Source of the DNA: CADEED01 sp020442965
GTDB taxonomy: Bacteria; Pseudomonadota; Gammaproteobacteria; Steroidobacterales; Steroidobacteraceae
Length of the DNA: 11,587 bases
Direction of reading: 5' to 3'
Assembly: GCA_041395525.1 (NCBI GenBank)
Contig: JAWLAH010000024.1
Coordinates: 1-11,587 of the forward strand
Positions within the stretch are counted from its first letter, which is position 1; every line of letters starts with the position of its first letter. This document shows, in pieces, positions 1-6,041 of the stretch. The notes beneath the pieces were generated by a model. That model was not told the origin of the DNA, did not search any database, and worked only from the letters and a program-made list of their open reading frames with translations. Both the position numbers and the translations under genes were made by a program.

Positions 1-2006
1 TTGACAGTCGCTCCCGTGCGGGTACACGAATCGCCAGCCGGCGCCGTGAGCGTCACGCCGGTCGTGAATGGCGCGCTGTTGAGATATTCACCGAGCGGAT
101 TGGAAACGTTGACGGTCGGCGCTGTGTCGGCACCGTTGTTGCTGACGATCAAACGCCAAACGTAGCTGGTCTGAGAGGTCGGCACCGTCAGCGATTCGAC
201 GAATGGCCCGGCAGTCGTCGACCCCACGGTCTTGTCGATCGCCAGATCCGCTATGCGCGTCGTGGCGACGATGCCTGCACTGGTGCAGTCGTTGGAATCG
301 TTAGTTGGATCGAGCGGCGTCGCCAGCGAGTTGGCGGTCGAGCCGGTGCAGGCCGTATTGCTGATCGTCGGGAACGGCGGTGTACCGCCGATGCCGGTGG
401 CCTGACTCGTCAGCTGTACGACCGTGGTAGCCCCGTTCGGGATCGAGCCGCTGCCGGTGGTCTCGCAGGTCACAGTCGTGGGCCCCGGTATAGGCCCGGC
501 GGGACAGCTCCAGCCGGCGGTCAGAACACCGGTAAAGATCTCGTTGACGCCGAACTGATCGGTGATGCGCAGCGGCGTACCAGGCGCGTAGGTAGACGCG
601 GAGACGCCATTGTTGCGCACCGTTATGGTCGAAGTGATCGTGGCTCCCTGCGCCACCGGATTCGGCGATTTGCTTTTGGTGACGGACAGATCAGCGAATG
701 GCTCGACCACGGTGAACGGCGTGGTTGCGTTGTCGTTACCAGGGATCGGGTCGGTGATGCCACCCGGCGGCGTCACGAGCGCAGTCAGATTGCCGCTAGT
801 TGCTGCGCCCGGCGCGCTCGCCGGAACCGTGAATATCTGGTTGCCACCAGCAGCAATCGAGCCGCTGACACAGGCAACGGTCCAGCCCGCGCCAACGCTA
901 CCCGAAGGCGTACAACCAGCTGGCATCGTGCCCAGTACGAAACCCGCCGGGATCGTGCCGACGATCGTGGCACCGTTGACCACGGCGGGACCGAGGTTGT
1001 TGATGCGCAGCGGAATGGTGACCGCCGCATTCGTGATCGCAGGATTGCTCGACAGACTGATCAGCGCCTGCAGGTCTGCACCCGGCGTCACGGTGACGAC
1101 GATGTTCGGCGTGACGTCGTTCGCTGCATCGCGATCGAGAACGTTGCTGTTGCTCGAGGCAACCTGTGCCGAGTTCGTGATGGTGCCGGCAATGCCGCGA
1201 TTGATACGGCCCGCAATCGTGATATTGGGGTAGTTGCCGGTGAGCGCGCCGCCGGTGTAGTCGCAGATGACGTTCGGCACGCCGGCATTGACGACACAGC
1301 TCCAGCCAGCGCCACTCGCGGTCACGTTGTTGAGGTCACTCTGCGGCGGCAGGTTGTCTGTCACACGGACGTTAGCCGTACTGTCGGGGCCCGCGTTGCT
1401 GACCGCGAGCGTGTAGGTAAGCTGCGCGCCACCTGGCAATGTCGTCGCGCTGGGTGTCTTGGAGATCGACAGATCGACGCCCAGGCGAACAGTGGGATTG
1501 CGGCTCAGACTGTTGTTGCCGTTGTTCGGATCGGTCGTGCCGCCGGGCGGCGCAATGGCGGCGGATGTGCCGGCCGACGAGGGCGCCGTGATCGCGGTGG
1601 CCGTATAAAGAGTGTCGACGGATGCACCGACTGCGAACGGTGTAATCGGGCAGCTCAATACTTGGGAACCGACGACTCCCGTAAGGGAACATGACGCCGG
1701 GAAAGCAGTGCCTGGCGCGTTGGCAACCTGAAAACTCGGCGCTACGTTGATCGTCAGCACGGAGCCGTTGGCAGTGCCGGGCCCGTTGTTAGTCGTGCGC
1801 ACCGTGAACTGCACTGCGGCGCCATTGGGTACCGGGTCCGGCGTCCAGGTATAGGCAGCGACGGAGACGTCCGCGCTCTGCGCGAGCGCGGCGCCGGGGG
1901 CGCCTAGTGCCATGAGCGCGAGTACCGATAGTGCCCACAGGCTCGGGCTCCGATGCACGCCGCGCGATACTGTCGCCACTGCCAACCGCAAGCTATCGCA
2001 TCGCAT
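1..2006 (-). CDS. Secreted DUF11-repeat surface protein, N-terminal part (runs off left edge)
   Basis: The frame is open from an ATG at 2006 down to base 1, giving 668 residues with no stop, so the C-terminus lies outside the window. The start is supported by GGAGAG seven bases upstream and by a signal peptide: a hydrophobic segment at about residues 22-40, then an ALA-QS cleavage site near residue 43. The mature part is a chain of about 130-residue beta-sandwich repeats beginning near residues 45 (ADVSV), 177 (VDLSISKT), 309 (ADLQALIS), 438 (ADLSVTKS) and 586 (ADLAIDKT). Each carries the N-N/A-G-P turn and usually an acidic Asn/Asp-rich end such as TDPNNGNN. This is the DUF11 (conserved repeat domain) pattern. 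Such proteins are exported and usually have a structural or adhesive role; no enzymatic motif is visible. Whether it ends in an anchor or sorting signal cannot be seen here. Confidence 0.9.
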   Translation of the reverse strand, partial: MRCDSLRLAVATVSRGVHRSPSLWALSVLALMALGAPGAALAQSADVSVAAYTWTPDPVPNGAAVQFTVRTTNNGPGTANGSVLTINVAPSFQVANAPGTAFPASCSLTGVVGSQVLSCPITPFAVGASVDTLYTATAITAPSSAGTSAAIAPPGGTTDPNNGNNSLSRNPTVRLGVDLSISKTPSATTLPGGAQLTYTLAVSNAGPDSTANVRVTDNLPPQSDLNNVTASGAGWSCVVNAGVPNVICDYTGGALTGNYPNITIAGRINRGIAGTITNSAQVASSNSNVLDRDAANDVTPNIVVTVTPGADLQALISLSSNPAITNAAVTIPLRINNLGPAVVNGATIVGTIPAGFVLGTMPAGCTPSGSVGAGWTVACVSGSIAAGGNQIFTVPASAPGAATSGNLTALVTPPGGITDPIPGNDNATTPFTVVEPFADLSVTKSKSPNPVAQGATITSTITVRNNGVSASTYAPGTPLRITDQFGVNEIFTGVLTAGWSCPAGPIPGPTTVTCETTGSGSIPNGATTVVQLTSQATGIGGTPPFPTISNTACTGSTANSLATPLDPTNDSNDCTSAGIVATTRIADLAIDKTVGSTTAGPFVESLTVPTSQTSYVWRLIVSNNGADTAPTVNVSNPLGEYLNSAPFTTGVTLTAPAGDSCTRTGATV

Positions 2007-2347
2007 CTAATACTCTCCGTAGATCGACCCGAGCACTCGTCGCGAGTAATCGCGCGCGCAAGCGAGCCCATGCCGGCCTATTGGCCAGACTGTCGTCAAA
2101 AAAGTTGGGTGGGTCCTGAACCCGCTGTGGCAGGTTAGGGACGGAACCTCGCGTTACTAACCAGTTGCGGCCATACACGGCCGCAACCTGCATCCTTTAG
2201 CAACATACGACCGCATAGCCTCCCTGAGTAAGCGGAACGTCAGCTCATACTCGATGGTGATATGGAAATCGATCGGTCGTTAAGTTACAAGCTGACGCAG
2301 CACACATTTCTGCGCATGGTTTGCACACTGAGAATCCGGTCGCGACG
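2007..2347. other. Non-coding stretch between two minus-strand genes, with several hairpins
   Basis: I see no convincing gene here; short frames have no recognisable protein character. It would be the 5' region of the DUF11 gene and the 3' region of the NTF2-like lipoprotein gene. Read on the minus strand it contains an 8-bp inverted repeat (2290-2297 with 2238-2245) enclosing a smaller one, the 9-bp hairpin at 2164-2187, and a short GGGT/ACCC stem followed within a few bases by a T6 run (A6 on the plus strand at 2098-2103) that could act as a weak terminator or attenuator. No known riboswitch consensus was recognised. Confidence 0.4.
2164..2187. repeat. Perfect 9-bp inverted repeat (hairpin or operator)
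   Basis: Arms GTTGCGGCC and GGCCGCAAC are separated by six bases. It sits 158 nt upstream of the DUF11 start and 160 nt downstream of the lipoprotein stop. There is no T-run directly after it on either strand, so a standard intrinsic terminator is unlikely. An operator or a leader hairpin are both possible. Confidence 0.5.
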
Positions 2348-2785
2348 CTAGTCGGTAACGCGTGACGTGTGTCTCAATCGCCAGTTACCGTCTTCCCTTA
2401 CGAGTTCAACGCGGTAACGCTGACCGTTCGCTGCGAAGCGCGCGCCGTCGCCGGCACCCGTCGATTCCCGGCCGAGAACCACGAGCGTGATGGTTGCCTG
2501 CGCCAGATCGTCGGCAGGAAACTCCACTGATTCGACGCGCAACAGCACTGTGAGCGACGGTCGGCTGAGGAAATACGCGCGGACGAAGTGCTGCAGGCCG
2601 TTCTTGTCGAAACCGTTGTCGTCACTGTAGTCGTCGACGACCAGGGACATCGCATCGGACGTATCGCGCGCCTCCGCAGCGGCCTCGGCGGCGGCGAACA
2701 CCGCACGCACTTCCTCCTCCGGCGTGCCGCGCGATGCGCAACTCGTCGCAGCGAGTACGAGCAAGGGCAACAGATACCTCTTCAT
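2348..2785 (-). CDS. Small lipoprotein with NTF2/SnoaL-like fold
   Basis: 145 residues. The start is well supported by AGAGGAA six bases before the ATG. A basic N-terminus (MKRY), a short hydrophobic stretch and a possible lipobox ending at Cys16 (A-T-S-C, a somewhat weak match) suggest signal peptidase II processing; Ala/Ser rather than Asp after the Cys would favour the outer membrane. The mature part starts with helices rich in Glu/Ala (residues 22-42), then DDYSDDNGFDK and a beta-strand-rich second half ending in VELVREDGNWRLRH. Helices followed by strands, with the W-R-L near the end, is the usual layout of NTF2-like domains. The ligand is unknown and no catalytic residue is evident. It is divergently oriented from the gene at 2909. 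Confidence 0.72.
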   Translation of the reverse strand: MKRYLLPLLVLAATSCASRGTPEEEVRAVFAAAEAAAEARDTSDAMSLVVDDYSDDNGFDKNGLQHFVRAYFLSRPSLTVLLRVESVEFPADDLAQATITLVVLGRESTGAGDGARFAANGQRYRVELVREDGNWRLRHTSRVTD

Positions 2786-2817
2786 GAAAAATTCCTCTTG
2801 CAGTGAGACTCGATGTG

Positions 2818-2842
2818 CCGTAACTTTCGCGCCGCGTTACGG
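2818..2842. promoter_or_regulatory. 7-bp inverted repeat in divergent intergenic region
   Basis: CCGTAAC and GTTACGG are separated by 11 bases, between the divergent genes starting at 2785 (minus) and 2909 (plus). Its position 33 bp from one start and 67 bp from the other suits an operator or a leader hairpin. No bound regulator can be named. Confidence 0.3.
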
Positions 2843-2908
2843 GGTTGGGAACCGGTCGTGACGTCCAGAGATGGTGCGCCGGACCCAGTGGAGGTGGAAA
2901 CCAAAGAG

Positions 2909-3292
2909 ATGAAGAACACTCGCGTTGCGTCGATCGACAGCAGCCCTGTATCCCGTCTTCATACCGTCAACCGGTATCTCGAGAAGAATTTTCCCGATTT
3001 CTTTGCCCAAGCCCGTTTCGACGTGGGCAATGACGATTATTTCCTCTACGCCCGTTTTGGCCAATACCTGGCCCGCTCGATCGAGCACCGGCGCGTGCCG
3101 CGCGACAAGATCTATCGCGGCTTCACCGTACTCAACAAGATGGCCCGCATGTCGGCGCGCGATCCCGAAGTGCGCCAGATGCTGGTTTCTGGCCCGCTCG
3201 AGTATCTGCTGGACGCCCCCAAGGCCCGCGAACTGGCACGCAAGCGCCTGTCGCCGGTAGCGCAGGGCTATATGGAGAGTCTCTGCGAGTAG
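2909..3292 (+). CDS. Small cytosolic protein of unknown function
   Basis: 127 residues from the ATG at 2909. The frame is open further upstream to an ATG at 2813, but those extra 32 residues look non-coding and overlap the inverted repeat at 2818-2842. A GGAGGT lies 13 bases before the 2909 start, a rather long spacing. The protein is charged and helical, with no signal peptide or membrane segment. Notable stretches are NFPDFFAQARFDVGNDDYFLYARFGQYL (near residues 27-54) and DPEVRQMLVSGPLEYLLD (85-102). The latter resembles the small DUF7674-like proteins from memory, a weak identification. It stands alone: the next gene starts more than 300 bp later, and repeat copy A begins about 10 nt after the stop. 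Confidence 0.72.
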   Translation: MKNTRVASIDSSPVSRLHTVNRYLEKNFPDFFAQARFDVGNDDYFLYARFGQYLARSIEHRRVPRDKIYRGFTVLNKMARMSARDPEVRQMLVSGPLEYLLDAPKARELARKRLSPVAQGYMESLCE

Positions 3293-3302
3293 CCGCAGCG
3301 GC

Positions 3303-3329
3303 GGGGGGGGGGCGGGGGGGGGGGGGGGG
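3303..3329. repeat. Poly-G tract (G10-C-G16)
   Basis: Twenty-six of 27 bases are G, ending at the edge of repeat copy A. The other copies of this repeat have a perfect inverted arm at this position, which is missing here. The tract could form a G-quadruplex if real. It also looks like read failure at a strong hairpin, since two-colour Illumina chemistry reports loss of signal as G. Confidence 0.85.
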
Positions 3330-3474
3330 TCCGTGGAGATCGCCGCAGCGCGGACGTGGCGCGCTCCTGCGCCGCTTTCAGCCTGGCGCGCCACAGGGGA
3401 AGATGCGCGCCGCGTTCGCGCGAGGTTCGCCGGCGCGAGCGCTTCGCTCGCGACGAAGCGCGATCGATCCGGAC
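3330..3474 (+). repeat. Palindromic repeat element, copy A (left arm missing)
   Basis: This copy shares a core of about 138 bp (3333-3470) with the copies at 4599-4792, 4868-5062 and 9210-9418. The core opens with TGGAGATCGCCGCAG and ends with GAAGCGCGATCGA. An internal 17-bp stem pairs 3348-3364 with 3405-3421 (two G-T pairs), and a hairpin lies at 3434-3452 (eight base pairs, three-base loop). Only GTCC/GGAC remains of the outer arms; the expected left arm is replaced by the poly-G tract. It lies just after the stop of the gene ending at 3292. It encodes no plausible protein. Confidence 0.85.
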
Positions 3475-3623
3475 GCTCTGCACCACTCCCTCTGATCGCA
3501 CTGCCGCCGGATCCACCGTGCGTCTCGGCCAATCGATAGTCGCGGACGCTTGTTGCAGTAGACATCCGCCTGAGCGCCCGGTAACACTCCGCCGCACCGA
3601 TCGGTTCGAGGCGGCGAGCATTT
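3475..3623. other. Non-coding leader of the lipoprotein/DoxX pair
   Basis: This 149-bp region lies between repeat copy A and the lipoprotein start. It should hold the promoter of the downstream pair, but I could not identify a convincing -35/-10 pair. It carries the 9-mer CCACTCCCT (3483-3491), which also flanks repeat copy D. Confidence 0.35.
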
Positions 3624-4122
3624 ATGCATAGTCCATCGTGGGGATTGTCGGCACTGCTTGCAGCAATGTTGCTGACAGGCTGCGCCAAGCCCGCGACGCC
3701 GCAAGTGGAAGGACCGCTGGCGATCGACATCCCGGAGCTGTGCACCCAATGCGTCGAGGTTCTGCGCTGCGAGGGCGATGGTCGACGCACCGTGTACGTG
3801 CTGGACGAGAAAAGCGCCTGGGCGCAGATCGCCACGATCTGGGACTACATGGCGCAGTTCTTCCGGCCGAAAGTTGAAGACTTTCGCGACCTGAAGATCT
3901 ACCAGCTTGCGGCGGATGGCGAGACTGTCGTCGCGCGCACCGCCGACTTGCAGGCGCGTCTCGATGTCTGGCAGCGTCGCGTCGAGTTGCCCGACTCTGT
4001 TGTCGAGCAGAAGACCGGCCGCTGGCTTGGGACTGGATGGGAAACCGCAGGGCACGTGTCGACACTTGCCGCGCACCGAAGACCGCAACTATGCACGCCA
4101 ACTGGAAGAACGCACACCATGA
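3624..4122 (+). CDS. Cysteine-containing lipoprotein, frame broken near 4032
   Basis: The ATG at 3624 is followed by a signal peptide with a good lipobox, L-L-T-G-C, giving lipidation at Cys20. The mature part carries a C-T-Q-C motif (Cys40, Cys43) and another Cys at 49 and is otherwise unrecognised. As given, the frame runs on past 4032 without a stop into the DoxX gene, forming an apparent 319-residue fusion. The segment between about 4035 and 4118 is unprotein-like in that frame. Skipping one base near 4032 gives a sensible ending (GLDGKPQGTCRHLPRTEDRN, then to ERTP) and a TGA at 4120-4122 that overlaps the next ATG. I therefore prefer two genes, a 165-residue lipoprotein and DoxX, with a one-base insertion. 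A true fusion cannot be ruled out. The function is unknown; a redox role beside DoxX is a guess. Confidence 0.65.
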
Positions 4123-4583
4123 GTAAGATGAGGAGCTTCGGCCGCGGCTTTGTCCTGGTGCTGCGCTACTTGTACGGGCTGTTCTATCTGTTTGCCACGG
4201 TAAACAAGTTCCAGACCAACTACATGTTCAGTGACAAACCACTGGAGGTGTTCACCAAACAGCTCGCGCAGATCGACCAGAACGGCATCATGGCCGCCTA
4301 TCTCAAAGGCTTTCTGATACCGAACTATCACTTCGTCGGCATCGTGATCACGCTGGTGTGGTCGGCGGTGACGATCGGCCTGCTGCTCGGCTTGTGCACT
4401 AGGTGGGCAGCCGCGCTGGCGATTTTCGCGACGATCAATATCGGTCTGGGCGGATTCTATGACGCGTCGCTGATCGTGCTCGGTGCGATCGCACTGCTGT
4501 TCGTGGTGCTGCCAACGGGCCACTGGCTGGGGCTCGACAAGCGTCTGCATGCGAAGTATCCGCGGTCGATTTTGTTCAGATAA
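4119..4583 (+). CDS. DoxX-like inner-membrane protein
   Basis: 154 residues from the ATG at 4119, which overlaps the restored stop of the preceding lipoprotein gene in an ATGA arrangement typical of translational coupling. A GGAAGA lies 10 bases upstream. Four hydrophobic segments are visible: about residues 10-28 (FVLVLRYLYGLFYLFATVNK), 65-85, 87-105 and 108-128. It ends with P-T-G-H-W-L-G-L-D-K-R-L. A four-helix layout ending in a short G-x-x-LGLD tail is the DoxX/DoxD-like or MauE-like pattern. Members are quinone-linked or redox-associated membrane proteins, but the substrate of this one cannot be inferred. Repeat copy B begins about 15 nt after the stop. Confidence 0.75.
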   Translation: MSKMRSFGRGFVLVLRYLYGLFYLFATVNKFQTNYMFSDKPLEVFTKQLAQIDQNGIMAAYLKGFLIPNYHFVGIVITLVWSAVTIGLLLGLCTRWAAALAIFATINIGLGGFYDASLIVLGAIALLFVVLPTGHWLGLDKRLHAKYPRSILFR

Positions 4584-4598
4584 GACCAGTTGTTCCGC

Positions 4599-4792
4599 GC
4601 AGCGACGAACCCCTGATTCGAGTCCGGGTCGATCGCGCTTCGCCGCGCGCGAAGCGCTCGCGACGGCGAACCTTGCGCGAACGCGGCGCGCATCTTTCCC
4701 CTGCGAAGCAGTTAGCCTGACAGCGGCACAGGAGCGCGCCACGTCCGCGCTGCGGCGATCTCCACGGACTCGAATCAGGGGTTCGTCGCTGC
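4599..4792 (-). repeat. Palindromic repeat element, copy B (complete)
   Basis: The perfect 27-bp inverted arms are 4599-4625 and 4766-4792, extendable to 31 bp with one mismatch. They enclose a 140-bp core in the reverse orientation to copies A, C and D. The internal 17-bp stem pairs 4675-4691 with 4734-4750, and the small hairpin is at 4642-4664. The arms do not match those of the other copies except for CGAGTCC next to the core. It is close behind the DoxX stop codon, where the long stem could also act as a transcript end or processing structure. No T-run follows. Confidence 0.9.
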
Positions 4793-4867
4793 ACGGGACA
4801 CGGACCTTTCTCCACTCGACAGCGCCAGTGCCAGCTCGCGGTGCCGAGCCCGCGTTGGGAGAGTCGC

Positions 4868-5062
4868 GTTGACAGCCGTCGGGTAGGGTGTGTGGGGGAG
4901 CGCGTTGAGATCGCCGCAGCAAGCTTGCGACGCGCTCCTGACCTGCGTGGTAGTTAGCCACGAGGCAAGGGGGAAAATGCGCGTCGCAGGCTTGCTAGGG
5001 GACGAGCGTCAGCTCGCGATCGATCCAAGCTCCCCCACACACCCTACCCGACGGCTGCCAAC
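4868..5062 (+). repeat. Palindromic repeat element, copy C (complete, divergent core)
   Basis: The 34-bp arms are 4868-4901 and 5029-5062 with one mismatch; the inner 29 bp are perfect. The 127-bp core is the most divergent of the four. It keeps GAGATCGCCGCAG at the left, CTCCTG, GGGGGAAAATGCGCG, and GCGATCGATCC at the right. The internal 17-bp stem pairs 4919-4935 with 4979-4995 even though most of its bases differ from the other copies. A short hairpin lies at 5003-5016. Its right edge is seven bases past the stop codon of the minus-strand gene ending at 5070. The 75 bp between copies B and C contain no gene. Confidence 0.88.
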
Positions 5063-5069
5063 ACCACTG

Positions 5070-6041
5070 TCACGCAGCAGCCCCCGGCACCACGACCTTG
5101 CCGCGCCAGAAACCTTGCGATGTCCACGCCCCAAACGCCCACTTGAGCCATTGCACCAGCGAAGCTGCGATCCAGATCGCCCAGACGAGCATCAGTACGT
5201 TGAACACCCACATGGGTACGGAAATCAGCGTGGGCTGCGGCAGTGCGCCGGAGCTTTGGTCGTTGAACCAGGTGAAGGTGCCGTCACCGGAGCCGGGACC
5301 GGCAATACCCATCTCAGGTGACCCGAGCAGACCGTTGCGTATCCCCCAGAACAGGATCCCCATGAGCGCCACGAATGTCAGCAGCCCCAGCAACACCTGC
5401 ACCGTGTTGAACCATTTTGGCGCGGTCGTGGCGCTCCAGCGTTCCCGCCAACGCATCGCGCAGAGCCAGCCGGCGACCAGCACGAACAACCCCCAGCTTG
5501 CCGTGGACAAGCCAATCCCTAACAACAGCCACTCGTGCAGTCTGAGCGGCGAATCACGCCAACGGGACAACATCCATGCAACCAGCAGAAAGGCGATGAA
5601 CTCACTCCAATACAGAATCACGGGACCTACGCCGTCACCGAGTGCGGCCAGATGCCAGCGAGCTTCGGACTGGATGCTCGTAGCTATGTTGCTGGCCGGT
5701 GCACGCAAATCCACCGGCGCCGGGCGGTTGCGAAATGCCTCGCCCACACTGTCGGTCCATTCAATAGCCACGCGATGCTCACCCGGCAACAGCGGCAAAG
5801 ACAGCTCACCGTTCTCGGGTCGCAGCTGCAACGGCTGACCATCCACTTGCACCTGCTTCACACGCGCATCGGTCGGCAGACCGATCGTATGCCGCCCTCC
5901 CTGGGTACTGCGGTACGTCAGCGACAATGACGAGCTCGACGAGCGCTTGCCGATAGTCCGCCGATGATTGACGGAGTCGATTGCGAGCGTAGCGCCGGCG
6001 GCCGGCTGCGGCCGCGACACGCCGAGCTGCAGTGTTTCCCC
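5070..6041 (-). CDS. Large membrane protein, C-terminal part (frame continues from the gene starting at 9163)
   Basis: This is the downstream frame of a split gene; read alone it opens from a TTG at 6068, and joined it supplies residues 1043-1364. A missing G in the run at 6038-6041 explains the break: restoring it joins WVYQFYPRPG to ETLQLGVSRPQ smoothly. The segment starts with beta-rich periplasmic sequence (SSSSSLSLTYRSTQGGRHTI, then LPLLPGEHRVAIEW). It ends with four membrane segments, at roughly residues 1180-1202 (LYWSEFIAFLLVAWML), 1208-1235, 1248-1275 (VQVLLGLLTFVALMGILFWG) and 1310-1335 (VPMWVFNVLMLVWAIWIAAS). No catalytic motif was recognised. The end is followed at seven bases by repeat copy C. 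Confidence 0.75.
   Translation of the reverse strand, partial: GETLQLGVSRPQPAAGATLAIDSVNHRRTIGKRSSSSSLSLTYRSTQGGRHTIGLPTDARVKQVQVDGQPLQLRPENGELSLPLLPGEHRVAIEWTDSVGEAFRNRPAPVDLRAPASNIATSIQSEARWHLAALGDGVGPVILYWSEFIAFLLVAWMLSRWRDSPLRLHEWLLLGIGLSTASWGLFVLVAGWLCAMRWRERWSATTAPKWFNTVQVLLGLLTFVALMGILFWGIRNGLLGSPEMGIAGPGSGDGTFTWFNDQSSGALPQPTLISVPMWVFNVLMLVWAIWIAASLVQWLKWAFGAWTSQGFWRGKVVVPGAAA

Noticed and set aside
610..1233. 207-codon open frame on the plus strand
   Set aside because: It is antisense to the DUF11-repeat gene, whose frame is far longer and has a signal peptide and a repeat pattern.
2837..3835. 332-codon open frame on the minus strand
   Set aside because: It lies antisense to the gene at 2909-3292, runs through the poly-G tract as a proline run and through repeat copy A, and has no recognisable domain.
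3624..4583. Single lipoprotein-DoxX fusion protein
   Set aside because: The linker is unprotein-like in that frame, and a one-base correction gives a precise ATGA gene overlap; kept only as an alternative.
4605..4630. tRNA T-arm-like sequence (ATTCGAGTCC) in an arm of repeat copy B, as a tRNA remnant or att site
   Set aside because: The flanking bases do not make a proper T stem, there is no acceptor or anticodon arm, and the reverse complement recurs only because of the palindrome.
4599..4792. Ordinary intrinsic terminator for the DoxX-like gene
   Set aside because: The stem is far longer than usual, encloses 140 bp of conserved core and is not followed by a T-run.
4089..4961. 290-codon open frame on the minus strand
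   Set aside because: It is antisense to the DoxX-like gene and translates repeat copy B; its composition is Arg/Gln/His-rich shadow sequence.
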